54,343 nucleotides of DNA from an uncultured Gammaproteobacteria bacterium (GTDB lineage Bacteria > Pseudomonadota > Gammaproteobacteria > HK1): contig CAMYJH010000037.1 in NCBI GenBank assembly GCA_947258715.1, positions 1 to 54,343 on the forward strand, read 5' to 3'. This document shows positions 42,551-50,997 of the stretch, in pieces. The notes under the pieces were generated by a model. The model saw only the letters and a program-made list of their open reading frames with translations. It did not search any database and had not been told where the DNA came from. The translations under genes were made by a program, and so were the position numbers. How positions within the stretch are numbered: position 1 is the first letter of the stretch; each line of letters opens with the position of its first letter.

Positions 42551-43210
42551 ATGACGCAGAGTCCGTCAGCAGAGCGCCGGTCCATGGCCCAGCATCAACG
42601 CGATTTCAAGCTGATTTTTCCAACCGTCATTCAGATGACGATGATCGGCGACCACGAGGATCTGAACGCCCAGCTGAACCGCGAAGTCGACGAGGTCCGG
42701 GACGCCACGCCCAATGGCCGCCCCGCGTCATGGTCTTGCGACGTCTACACCACCATCAGCAACAATTTCCTCTTACACCAGCGTCCAGGCTTCCGCCGCC
42801 TGAATGCGCTTTTCATCGAAAACGCCGAGCGCTACGGTCGGGCCCTGGATTACCCGATGGACAGCTACGGCGTCGCCATGGACATGTGCTGGCTGAATGC
42901 CTACCGCCGGGGCCAATCGCAGGAGCGACACACGCACATCAATTACATCTTCAGCGGCATTTATTACCTGAAAGCGCCGCCTGGAGCTTCCAAGCTAATC
43001 ATCCATGCACCCACGTCGGATACAATGCTGGTGCCCAAGTATCTCAAGCGAACGAAGCTCAATACCCCGTTCATGGAGGTCGAGCCAGAAGAGGGAATGA
43101 TGCTGATCTTCACGGGCAACCTGCGCCACGGGGTCAAAGTCAGCGACATCGAAGAGGAACGCATCAGCATCTCAATGAACGCCAATCTGGCTCAGCGACG
43201 GCCATCCTGA
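42551..43210 (+). CDS. Putative 2OG-Fe(II) oxygenase, TIGR02466-like (first of tandem pair)
   Basis: A 219-residue cupin-fold protein. The iron-binding motif pattern is QERHTHINYIFSGIYYLK (HxH, near residues 126-128), a distal His in TGNLRHGVKV (near 198), and the 2OG-binding Arg in EEERISISMNANL. The N-terminal part includes FPTVIQMTMIGDHEDLN. These residues support an active Fe(II)/2-oxoglutarate enzyme, although HxH replaces the common HxD. The start may instead be the ATG at 42584 (MAQHQRDF). The second paralog begins 37 bases after the stop, suggesting an operon. Confidence 0.75.
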   Translation: MTQSPSAERRSMAQHQRDFKLIFPTVIQMTMIGDHEDLNAQLNREVDEVRDATPNGRPASWSCDVYTTISNNFLLHQRPGFRRLNALFIENAERYGRALDYPMDSYGVAMDMCWLNAYRRGQSQERHTHINYIFSGIYYLKAPPGASKLIIHAPTSDTMLVPKYLKRTKLNTPFMEVEPEEGMMLIFTGNLRHGVKVSDIEEERISISMNANLAQRRPS

Positions 43211-43246
43211 AGACACCCCGGCGCGACGACCCAGCGCAGCCGCCTC

Positions 43247-43894
43247 ATGGACAAAACCGAGATCGTTACCGTATTCCCCAGCGTGCTCATGCGCACCCGC
43301 GTTGCCGATCATGAGGCCATCACCGAGCGCTTGCTGCCGGAGATCGAAACGATCCGCGCTGAGACTCCTAGCGGACCGGCGCCCGGTTGGGCATGCCCGG
43401 TCTTCTCGACGTTGATGACTGATCCCACGCTGCACCGCCGGGACGCCTTCCGCGAGATCGCGGACATCTTGCATGCAGAAGCCCTGGCCTTGGCCGAGCT
43501 GAAATCCGTGGACCTCGATTCACAGGAGATCTTCATCGATAGGTGCTGGCTCAACATGCTGAGCCGCGGGCAGTCCATGGATGTTCACAACCATCCGAAT
43601 TCGTTTTTCACCGGGATTTATTTCCTCCAGGCGCCTGAGGGCGGGACCCGATTGTCCCTTCATAATCCTGCCAACGAAATGGGTCTCTCCCTGCCGGTAA
43701 AAAAAGAAACCACACTCAATCAGGAATATTTCATCCACCAGCCCACGGCCGGCGAGCTGTTGATTTTCGAGAGCTACATCGCGCAAAGCTTTCAGCTGCA
43801 CGAATCAGATCAGCAACACATCAACCTGACCTTCACCGCTGCCGGTCCCCTAAGCCCCGCGACGTTTCCCAGCGGGGACATTCAGAGTTCGTAA
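43247..43894 (+). CDS. TIGR02466-like protein lacking the distal iron ligand (second of tandem pair)
   Basis: A 215-residue paralog of the gene before, with similar layout (VFPSVLMRTRVADHEAITER and MDVHNHPNSFFTGIYFLQAP, HxH). The expected distal His is replaced: the matching stretch reads ESYIAQSFQLHE, and the 2OG Arg position reads QHINLTFTAAG. It is therefore probably inactive or has a different role, perhaps regulating the first protein. The C-terminus S-G-D-I-Q-S-S and stop come from the palindromic element. Confidence 0.75.
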   Translation: MDKTEIVTVFPSVLMRTRVADHEAITERLLPEIETIRAETPSGPAPGWACPVFSTLMTDPTLHRRDAFREIADILHAEALALAELKSVDLDSQEIFIDRCWLNMLSRGQSMDVHNHPNSFFTGIYFLQAPEGGTRLSLHNPANEMGLSLPVKKETTLNQEYFIHQPTAGELLIFESYIAQSFQLHESDQQHINLTFTAAGPLSPATFPSGDIQSS

Positions 43895-43977
43895 GTCATT
43901 GAAACGACGTGTGAAGCTACGCGTACATCACTGCGGAAACTCAAATAATCAATAGCTTAGGAACTCTGAATGTCCCC
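43874..43977 (+). repeat. Type A palindromic element with an internal duplication
   Basis: 104 bp, TTAGG subfamily. About 12 extra bases arise from a duplicated core start (GAAACGACGTGTGAAGCTACG). It carries the stop codon of the second TIGR02466-like gene. Confidence 0.9.
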
Positions 43978-44155
43978 ACCCTATCCACTCGGCCTGTAGA
44001 GCCATATACAAAGTCATAGCGGTTCCTTATTTCTGACGATTACTCAGAAAGGTCTTCGGAATCGTGGGAATTGTCACACGCCTGTTTCATTTGCATGCGT
44101 ACACTCCCGCTCGAGCACTTGGACTGAGCACTTCAACAGACCAGGAGGCATCGAC

Positions 44156-44566
44156 ATGGGAGCTTCAATAGCAAGCACATGGAAAAGCGGAATCACCGCG
44201 TATAACGAACTGACCCGGCCGCGCCCGGTGGCGGAAACGCTGGCCACCCGTTTGAGGACTGCGCGCAAGCGCCGAGCCTGGACCCAGCAGGAGCTCGCCA
44301 CCCGGGCATTCACGACCCAGGCGGTGATTCAGAAGATCGAGTTCGGCAAGAGCCTGCGCCCGCGGAATATCGTCGCTATCGCAGGGGCACTCGAGGTCGA
44401 GCCCTCGTGGCTCATGTTTGGCGTTAGTGAAACCGCGCAGCTTTCACCCGATGCGATTGCCGTCGCCAAAGCCTGGTCGGAGCTCTCGGAGCCGGCGCGC
44501 AGCTCCGTGCGTGACTCGGTGATGCGCCTTTCGAAAACCGGCGGAGGAGACTTTCAGAGTTCGTAA
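44156..44566 (+). CDS. XRE-family helix-turn-helix regulator
   Basis: A 136-residue DNA-binding protein. The helix-turn-helix (about 28-88) is clear: LRTARKRRAWTQQELATRAF, TTQAVIQKIEFGKSLRPRNI, with the typical end ALEVEPSWLMFG. A helical C-terminal part follows. GGAGG precedes the ATG. The last residues (G-G-D-F-Q-S-S) and the stop are element-derived, with one changed base (ATT to TTT). It stands alone. Confidence 0.9.
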   Translation: MGASIASTWKSGITAYNELTRPRPVAETLATRLRTARKRRAWTQQELATRAFTTQAVIQKIEFGKSLRPRNIVAIAGALEVEPSWLMFGVSETAQLSPDAIAVAKAWSELSEPARSSVRDSVMRLSKTGGGDFQSS

Positions 44567-44637
44567 CTGATTGAAGCTACGTGTGCATCACTGCGGGAGC
44601 TGCGAAAATCAGTAGCTTAGGAACTCTGAATGTCCCC
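44546..44637 (+). repeat. Dispersed palindromic element, type A, full copy (TTAGG subfamily)
   Basis: 92 bp. Left arm GGAGACTTTCAGAGTTCGTA holds the XRE stop codon; the core CTACGTGTGCATCACTGCGG matches the 50042 copy. The right end is 15 bases from the stop of the large c-di-GMP-type gene. Confidence 0.92.
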
Positions 44638-44652
44638 ATTCTCGCGCTGTGG

Positions 44653-47600
44653 TCAGCTCAGTTGCCGTAAAAGCATGGGTTCTTCGACGACATTTCCCTG
44701 AGCGTAGTCAACCCCGATCTCTTTCAGTTTGTCCAGAATCGCCTCGCTTTCGACGAATTCGGCAATGGCCTTCTTCCCCATAAAATGGCCGATTTCCGTG
44801 ATTGATTTCACCATCGCGTAGTCGCTGGGATTGGTTTCCAGTTCCTTCACGAACATTCCGTCGATCTTGACGAAGTCCACGGATAAGTGCCGCAAATACT
44901 CATACGATGAGTGACCGGTGCCGAAATCGTCCAGCGAGAAACGGCAGCCGTAATCCTTCATCACCCGAAGAAATTCTTCTGCTGTTGACAGCCTATCGAT
45001 CGCAGCTGTTTCCGTGACTTCAAAAACCACTTTGCCGGGCGGCACCTTGGTCTCCATGAACTGGTCTAGCACGTATTGCGTAAGGCTGTCATCGTTTAGT
45101 GAGAGACCGGAGAGATTGATGGAAAAGCCACCGAGCTTTAGCAATCGCCGTTTGTTTTTCGCCATCCACCGCAGTGCCGTCCGTATTACCCAGCGATCCA
45201 CTTCAGTAACCTGATCGCTGCGCTCTGCTGCGCGGATGAAGGGCTCGGGTGACACCAGATTGCCCTTCTTGTCACGAATCCCCAGTAGAATCTCGTAATG
45301 TGGCTTGCCGTCGGCGTCTTCTCCAATGGGCTCGACCCGCTGGCACTTCAGCTGAAGTCGATCTCCCTCCAAAATCTTGGCAACCTTGACGGCTTCGGCC
45401 ATGTCGGACCGGGCATTGACCTCTTCTGGATCGAGCTGAAACACCTCGACGCGATCCCGACCCGCCTCTTTGGCCTTAGCACAGGCGGCTTCGGCGGCCT
45501 CCATAAGGGCGGTGACGCTCTCGGATCGATCCGTAATCGGGACGACGCCGATACTCACGCTGAGCGGCAGAGACTCACCCTTCCAGTAACAGCGTGCGCT
45601 CGCGACGGCGCGTCGCAGTCTTTCGGCAATCTCGTGCCCTTTCGCCTGAGAGCACCCATTCAACACAAGCCCAAATTCGTCTTCCAGAAGACGGGCAGTA
45701 ACGCTCTTGGCGCCCATGTTCTTTTTCAGAACGATCCCGAAACGCTCAAGCAACTTGTCACCCGCAATTTTACCCCACTTTTCGTTAATCTCACCAAAGT
45801 GGTCGAGATCCAGATGGCACAGCACATGCTTTGAGTGGGTTTGAACGGCGTCGCTGACGGCACGGTTGACTCGATCCAGAAATGCCTTTCGGTTAAGCAA
45901 GCCGGTCGTCGCATCCTGGGTGGCTTTATCCACAAGCTTCTCATGCGTTTTCCGCATGATCATATGCATGCCCCGCTCCATGGCCGGCACAGCCGCCTCC
46001 GCCAGAACCTGCAATAAGCCACTCTTAAGCAGCATCGCGATTTCCTGTCGAATCATCGACGAGGCCTTTTTGCCGGCGGCGTCGACAAAAACGTACTTAT
46101 CCTGGTCACCGCTCATCCACGCCAGGGTCTCCTGATGTGTGCGTCCTCCCTTATCGATGACGACCCTGTCGCCCACTCGAAGCCGACGGGCGCGCTCGAG
46201 CCACAGCCGCAATTCCTCGGGCACCTCCTGCTGGGTCTCGTGTTCGGAACCGCCCGCCTTCATGCGTGCAGCCAACGCTTCCCTTCGTATGGACTGTGTA
46301 GTCTCTACTTGTTCCTCACAGGCTTCCACAACATCCCGCACGTTCTTTTCGTAAGCCTCCATCTGTTCCTTAACAACTGCCTCAAGCTGCTCGACGGCAT
46401 CCGTGAACTCCGATTCTCCGTCCCCCTCCTTTGACGCGATCTGACGAACGACCTGGTTTACCTTATTCTGCAGCGTGGCTCCGGACTCATCCGTTGGGAT
46501 CGTGAGCGCGCCGAGCTGGTCCACGACCCGTCGCGCGGGGTGGTTGGAATCCGCAAAGAATCCGTTGTTTTTAATCACCGCTTTAAGAAGCGGGATCTCA
46601 AGGTGCTTGAACTGGGACCTGATTGCATCAGAGACGAGCACGTCGTCGACGATGGACTCTACCAGTCCGGTGGTCAGATCGATGGCGGCAGTCTCCGCTT
46701 CCCCCAGCGCCTTGCTCACGTCGATCGGTTGCTGCGCTTCCAAAGCAGACTGGATGCGTTCCTTTAGATTCATCCCGCCCGGTGCACCGCCGCCGGTGCC
46801 GGATAGATGCTGAACGCTGGACAGCGCATTCATAATCTCGTTCCGGGCATAGGACGGCCCGGGCGCTTCGGTGGCAGGAATGCCCGCGCCAGACGCTCTC
46901 CCCGGCGGCGCACCTAAAGCAGGTTGCACCCCCGTGCGATCAGCCTGTCGTTGAAGTCCCAGGAGAGTATGCACCGCTTGATAGGCGGACGCGCTCGGCT
47001 GAGCGCCGTAGCCCGGTGTGGGGATCACGCCCTGTCGCCGTCCCGGCGGGGGATGACCCGGCTGCGCAGCGGGAACGGCGGTGGCCGGAGGCGGCGGCGC
47101 TCCCGCCTGGAACGGGGCCGCGCCGGCATACGCGCGTTCCGGGCCTTGCACACCCCCCGGTAGCGGATCTTCAGGGGCGCCTGGCGATGCGGACTGATCC
47201 GCACCCCGGGGAGTCGCCGATCTTGGTTTTTTCGGAACGGTCGGCTTCGGCGGTTGCACCGTCGGCAGGATGCCTTTACTGACAAACATGCTGTTTACAT
47301 CGTCATAAAGCACTCCCAAGCCGGATACCACCGTGCTCTCCAACGCCTCGAAAACGGCTTTCCTCGCAACGCGACTCGCCCCCAGTTCCTGAACCGATTC
47401 GTAGAAGGATCCGCAGATCTCCTGCGGCCCGAGGGGGTTGTTGAGCTCATCGACCTTGGTATTCGAGAGCGCCGACAACCGAGCGAGAAGCTCGTATTGC
47501 TTGTTTTTGTACTTGGGCACTGCCTTTTCGAGAATGCGCTTTATTCGCAGCCAATCCTGGAACTTCTCGGGGTCCACCAGGGTCAGCTCCCCATCGCGTT

Positions 47601-48288
47601 GCACCCGCGATTCGGGCCCTGAGAGCTGCGGGTATCCCGGATTCGCTACGTGATCCAGAATTGTTTCGAGGAACGACTGCTCCACCAGAGATCGGATATT
47701 TTCGATTTCCTTCATCGCATCGAGACACTCGGTCTCCTCAAGATCGTTTGGCGCGTTTTTTGCGTAATCAAATAGCCTCTCGTTCGCGCCTTTGAACAGT
47801 TCAGCGAGCGTTTCCTTCACAAATCGGCTGACCAAATCTTTCAGCGTCTCCATGACGACAGCATGATCGCGCGTCTCTTCGGACGCTTTGCCCCCAGCTG
47901 CCTTCTCCCTGGCCGCTTCTTGCGCCCGCGCCTCGAGAAATTTCTTACGCGCCTTATTCGCCACTTCCTGCATGAACAGCAGTGCCACCGGGTCAGGGTC
48001 GACGAATTCGATGCCGATTCCGCGCTTCAACACCCTGGCCAGACGCCCACGGATTCGATACAGCTGCTCGGTTCCCCCGGATCCAGCAGAGAACTCGAGC
48101 GCCACGGGTTGATGCTCCGCTGCCGACAGCTCCGAATACGCAGACCTGTCATCCTTCAGGCCGCTGGAGACCACGAAAACGCCGCCGAGACTGAAATCCT
48201 TGATCTGGCAGCTGTGCCGACCACCTCTCTCGAGGGTGATCCAAGCATCCAAGTCGAGGGGTTGACGAACGAACTTGCGCTTTTCCAA
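44653..48288 (-). CDS. PilZ-DUF1631-GGDEF-EAL protein
   Basis: A 1211-residue cytoplasmic signalling protein. The N-terminal PilZ domain (about 1-110) has RKFVRQP and DFSLGGVFV for c-di-GMP binding. A long DUF1631 region (about 130-790) with a Pro/Gly/Ala-rich linker (about 350-460) follows. The GGDEF domain (about 805-930; QDATTGLLNRKAF) has LLEDEFGLVL in place of GGDEF, so cyclase activity is unlikely. The EAL domain (about 950-1205) has YEILLGIRD for the E-x-L start, INLSGLSLND, SLDDFGTGHSSYEYL and FVKIDGMFV; key acidic residues are present, so phosphodiesterase activity is possible. It is divergent from the kinase gene with about 430 bases between. Confidence 0.9.
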   Translation of the reverse strand: MEKRKFVRQPLDLDAWITLERGGRHSCQIKDFSLGGVFVVSSGLKDDRSAYSELSAAEHQPVALEFSAGSGGTEQLYRIRGRLARVLKRGIGIEFVDPDPVALLFMQEVANKARKKFLEARAQEAAREKAAGGKASEETRDHAVVMETLKDLVSRFVKETLAELFKGANERLFDYAKNAPNDLEETECLDAMKEIENIRSLVEQSFLETILDHVANPGYPQLSGPESRVQRDGELTLVDPEKFQDWLRIKRILEKAVPKYKNKQYELLARLSALSNTKVDELNNPLGPQEICGSFYESVQELGASRVARKAVFEALESTVVSGLGVLYDDVNSMFVSKGILPTVQPPKPTVPKKPRSATPRGADQSASPGAPEDPLPGGVQGPERAYAGAAPFQAGAPPPPATAVPAAQPGHPPPGRRQGVIPTPGYGAQPSASAYQAVHTLLGLQRQADRTGVQPALGAPPGRASGAGIPATEAPGPSYARNEIMNALSSVQHLSGTGGGAPGGMNLKERIQSALEAQQPIDVSKALGEAETAAIDLTTGLVESIVDDVLVSDAIRSQFKHLEIPLLKAVIKNNGFFADSNHPARRVVDQLGALTIPTDESGATLQNKVNQVVRQIASKEGDGESEFTDAVEQLEAVVKEQMEAYEKNVRDVVEACEEQVETTQSIRREALAARMKAGGSEHETQQEVPEELRLWLERARRLRVGDRVVIDKGGRTHQETLAWMSGDQDKYVFVDAAGKKASSMIRQEIAMLLKSGLLQVLAEAAVPAMERGMHMIMRKTHEKLVDKATQDATTGLLNRKAFLDRVNRAVSDAVQTHSKHVLCHLDLDHFGEINEKWGKIAGDKLLERFGIVLKKNMGAKSVTARLLEDEFGLVLNGCSQAKGHEIAERLRRAVASARCYWKGESLPLSVSIGVVPITDRSESVTALMEAAEAACAKAKEAGRDRVEVFQLDPEEVNARSDMAEAVKVAKILEGDRLQLKCQRVEPIGEDADGKPHYEILLGIRDKKGNLVSPEPFIRAAERSDQVTEVDRWVIRTALRWMAKNKRRLLKLGGFSINLSGLSLNDDSLTQYVLDQFMETKVPPGKVVFEVTETAAIDRLSTAEEFLRVMKDYGCRFSLDDFGTGHSSYEYLRHLSVDFVKIDGMFVKELETNPSDYAMVKSITEIGHFMGKKAIAEFVESEAILDKLKEIGVDYAQGNVVEEPMLLRQLS

Positions 48289-48720
48289 GAGCGTGTTCCT
48301 ATTTCACGATGGGGTAGAGGGACTACAGGGAGGTATCACGGGGTGCAGAAGACGCTGCCATGAATCATGATTCAGACTGGCCATGTACTCTAGAGCTTTA
48401 TCCAGCATATGTAGCGGCAGCCATAAGCTCGCGACCCGGTAAGGATCTCTCCTCCGTCAGGGGTAGTATAGTTGGAAAATTTCCCCCATTTCAGGAAGTC
48501 ATGCCCGACGCAAGGCAGTGACTCTCACGGTGTCACCGGTCGCGGGCACATGGCAATCTGGGGCCCGCCATGGCCTTACTCCCCGCCCGCGTCGCTTGAG
48601 CCTCCCGCCCCGAAATCCGCGCTCTGAGACAATTCATGGTCTAACCTTTCAACGTAGGTCACGTCAGCAGACTGGGGGCGGGGGCCAATTAACCACTAAC
48701 GGCCATCTGACTAGCCGGAT
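48289..48720. other. Divergent promoter region between the PilZ/EAL and kinase genes
   Basis: No gene recognised. It should carry both promoters. No palindromic element lies here, in contrast to most other gaps. Confidence 0.4.
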
Positions 48721-50028
48721 ATGCGGGATCTTCCAGAGAAGATTGGCAAGTATGAGGTGCGCAGCCTTATCGGCCGCGGCGCTATGGGCACCGTGTATCT
48801 CGGCCATGATCCATTCATCGACCGACCGGTGGCGATAAAGGTATGCGCCATCGACACGGGCGAAGCCGACGTTTCGGACCAGCTCGCCCGAAAGATGTTC
48901 TTCAATGAGGCGCAGGCTGCGGGCGCGCTGGACAACCCGAATATCCTGCGGATCTTCGATGCCGGAGATGCTAACGGCAAGCCCTATATCGTTATGGAGT
49001 ACGTCGACGGAGCGGACACTCTGAGGACTTATACCAAGCCCGACAGCCTGTTACCCATAAAGGAAGTCTTGCGGCTAATGCATCAGTGCGCAGAGGCCCT
49101 TGACTACGCACACCGCCGCGGGGTGCTACATCGGGACATCAAGCCCGCGAACCTTATCCTCAGTAAGAAGGGCGAGATCAAGATTGGGGACTTCGGAATA
49201 GCACAGCGGACCCACTCGGATAAGACTCAACTCATGGGCGGAATGGGTACGCCGATGTACATGTCTCCGGAACAGGCCCGTGACGATCCCCTAACCAACC
49301 AGACAGACCTCTATTCGCTCGGCGTTGTCATGTATGAACTCCTGACAGGAAGAACACCGTTCCGAGCGGAGACCATCGCGGGGCTTATTAACAAAATTAT
49401 CACCAAAGATCCCACGCCGATAAGAAAGATTCGCCCGGAAGTGCCCGAAGCGCTCGCGAAGATCGTGGCTCGCGCCATGGAGAAACGACCCCGCGAACGC
49501 TTCAAGACCGGGGCTGATATCGCGGTCGAACTTGCGCAGTTATTGGAAGAGTTCGGGAGACCACTGGCAGAGTTGACGGAGGAGCAAAAATTCGAGGCGG
49601 CGCGAAGTTTGAGCTTTTTCAATGATTTTTCGGATGAAGAATTACACGAGGTACTTGAGGTCAGCTCATGGGAACAGTACAGAACTGGAGACCACATAAT
49701 TACTGAGGGCGCCCTCGAGCAATCCTTTTTTGTTATTGTGTCAGGCGACGTATCAGTACTCATCGGTGACACCGAGATCAGTAAACTGACGACCGGGGAC
49801 TGTGTTGGAGAACTTGGTTACCTTTCTAATGTCAAACGTACCGCGTCGGTCATCGCTACCGGTGACGTATCGGTAATGAAAGTTGATTCGAATATCATGG
49901 AATGGGCGTCGCTTCCCTGTCAGATTCGTTTCAACAAAGCGTTTCAGCAGACCCTCGTCGAGCGCCTTTCAAGTACCAGCTTGGGCCTTGCTTCATGCAT
50001 GGGTGCCGGACAAAAGGCGCGGGGTTAG
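48721..50028 (+). CDS. Ser/Thr protein kinase fused to a cyclic-nucleotide-binding domain
   Basis: A 435-residue cytoplasmic protein. The Hanks-type kinase (about 9-280) is complete: Gly loop GRGAMGTVYLG, Lys40 in VAIKV, catalytic loop HRDIKPANL (Asp139), DFG (Asp157), and GTPMYMSPEQ. Residues about 297-400 form a cyclic-nucleotide-binding domain with the phosphate cassette GELGYLSNVKRTASV (Glu364, Arg373 intact). The order kinase-then-binding-domain mimics eukaryotic PKG but reversed. No membrane segment. It suggests kinase control by cAMP or a related nucleotide (inference). The ribosome binding site is weak, so the start is probable rather than certain. Confidence 0.92.
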   Translation: MRDLPEKIGKYEVRSLIGRGAMGTVYLGHDPFIDRPVAIKVCAIDTGEADVSDQLARKMFFNEAQAAGALDNPNILRIFDAGDANGKPYIVMEYVDGADTLRTYTKPDSLLPIKEVLRLMHQCAEALDYAHRRGVLHRDIKPANLILSKKGEIKIGDFGIAQRTHSDKTQLMGGMGTPMYMSPEQARDDPLTNQTDLYSLGVVMYELLTGRTPFRAETIAGLINKIITKDPTPIRKIRPEVPEALAKIVARAMEKRPRERFKTGADIAVELAQLLEEFGRPLAELTEEQKFEAARSLSFFNDFSDEELHEVLEVSSWEQYRTGDHIITEGALEQSFFVIVSGDVSVLIGDTEISKLTTGDCVGELGYLSNVKRTASVIATGDVSVMKVDSNIMEWASLPCQIRFNKAFQQTLVERLSSTSLGLASCMGAGQKARG

Positions 50029-50041
50029 ATCACGGTGCAAA

Positions 50042-50133
50042 GGGGACATTCAGAGTTCGTAACTAATTGAAGCTACGTGTGCATCACTGCGGAAACCCCG
50101 AAAATCAGTAGCTTGCGAACTCTGAATGTCCCC
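50042..50133 (+). repeat. Dispersed palindromic element, type A, full copy
   Basis: 92 bp, 14 bases after the kinase stop. The core CTACGTGTGCATCACTGCGG is as in the 44546 copy; the right arm reads GCTTGCGAACTC. Confidence 0.93.
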
Positions 50134-50286
50134 ATTCTTCGGCGGCGATCCCGATGAACTGATTCCCACCGATGTCGCCCCCAGCTTGGCGGGGCCCTTT
50201 ATGGTTTGCCCAGAGGCTGATCCAGGTCAACGTACGCATGGCGCTAGCGTGGTATCGGGAAGATGCGCGCAGATAAGAGGTGACAA

Positions 50287-50715
50287 ATGGAATCGGTGCA
50301 GCAGCTACTGGATGAAAAGGGGCACGAAGTTTGGTCTGTCCATCCGGATGATTCGGTATTTGATGCCATCAAGAAAATGGCGGATAAGAACATTGGGTCA
50401 TTGGTGGTGTTGGAAGATGATCAAATCGTCGGCATCATTACCGAGAGGCATTATGCACGCCATGTCATTCTGGAAGGCAAATCATCGCCTGAAACGCCAG
50501 TGCGGGATATCATGGTTACCCAGGTGGTCTGCGCACGAACCGACCAGACAATCGAAGAGTGCATGGCCGTCATGACCGAAAAGCGGATACGTCATCTTCC
50601 AGTGGTTGACCAAAAACGGTTGATTGGTTTGATCTCGATTGGCGATCTGGTCAAGAGCACTATTGCTGATCAAAAGTTCACGATTGAACAGCTTATACAC
50701 TACATCCGTGGGTAA
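50287..50715 (+). CDS. CBS-domain pair protein
   Basis: A 142-residue protein made of two CBS domains: SVHPDDSVFDAIKKMADKNI with GSLVVLEDDQIVGIITERHY, and VCARTDQTIEECMAVMTEKR with RHLPVVDQKRLIGLISIGDL. Such pairs bind adenine nucleotides and often regulate partner proteins. GAGGTG lies 7 bases before the ATG. It follows the kinase gene on the same strand, with a palindromic element between. Confidence 0.93.
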   Translation: MESVQQLLDEKGHEVWSVHPDDSVFDAIKKMADKNIGSLVVLEDDQIVGIITERHYARHVILEGKSSPETPVRDIMVTQVVCARTDQTIEECMAVMTEKRIRHLPVVDQKRLIGLISIGDLVKSTIADQKFTIEQLIHYIRG

Positions 50716-50788
50716 CCAAGGAACGCTGAATATTGTCCGCTGGCGTCCAAGCTGCAAGAGGCGCTCGATCGGGTCATCACAGTGCAGA

Positions 50789-50881
50789 GGGGACATTCAG
50801 AACTCGTAACTGATTGAAAGCACCTCTACATCACTGCCGAAACTTAAAGAAATCAGTAGCTTGCGGACTCTGAATGTCCCC
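50789..50881 (+). repeat. Dispersed palindromic element, type A, full copy
   Basis: 93 bp. It carries paired-looking changes near the arms (AACTCGTAAC on the left, TTGCGGACTC on the right). It lies between the CBS gene and the di-heme cytochrome gene. Confidence 0.9.
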
Positions 50882-50997
50882 ATCCTCCGGCGGCGACCCC
50901 GGGGCAGATCACCAGCGACCTGATCCAGATCACGATAACTACATTAACTATGCGGTGGCATAGGTTATGGTTTCGCGTGGAAATCGGGAGCGACGCC

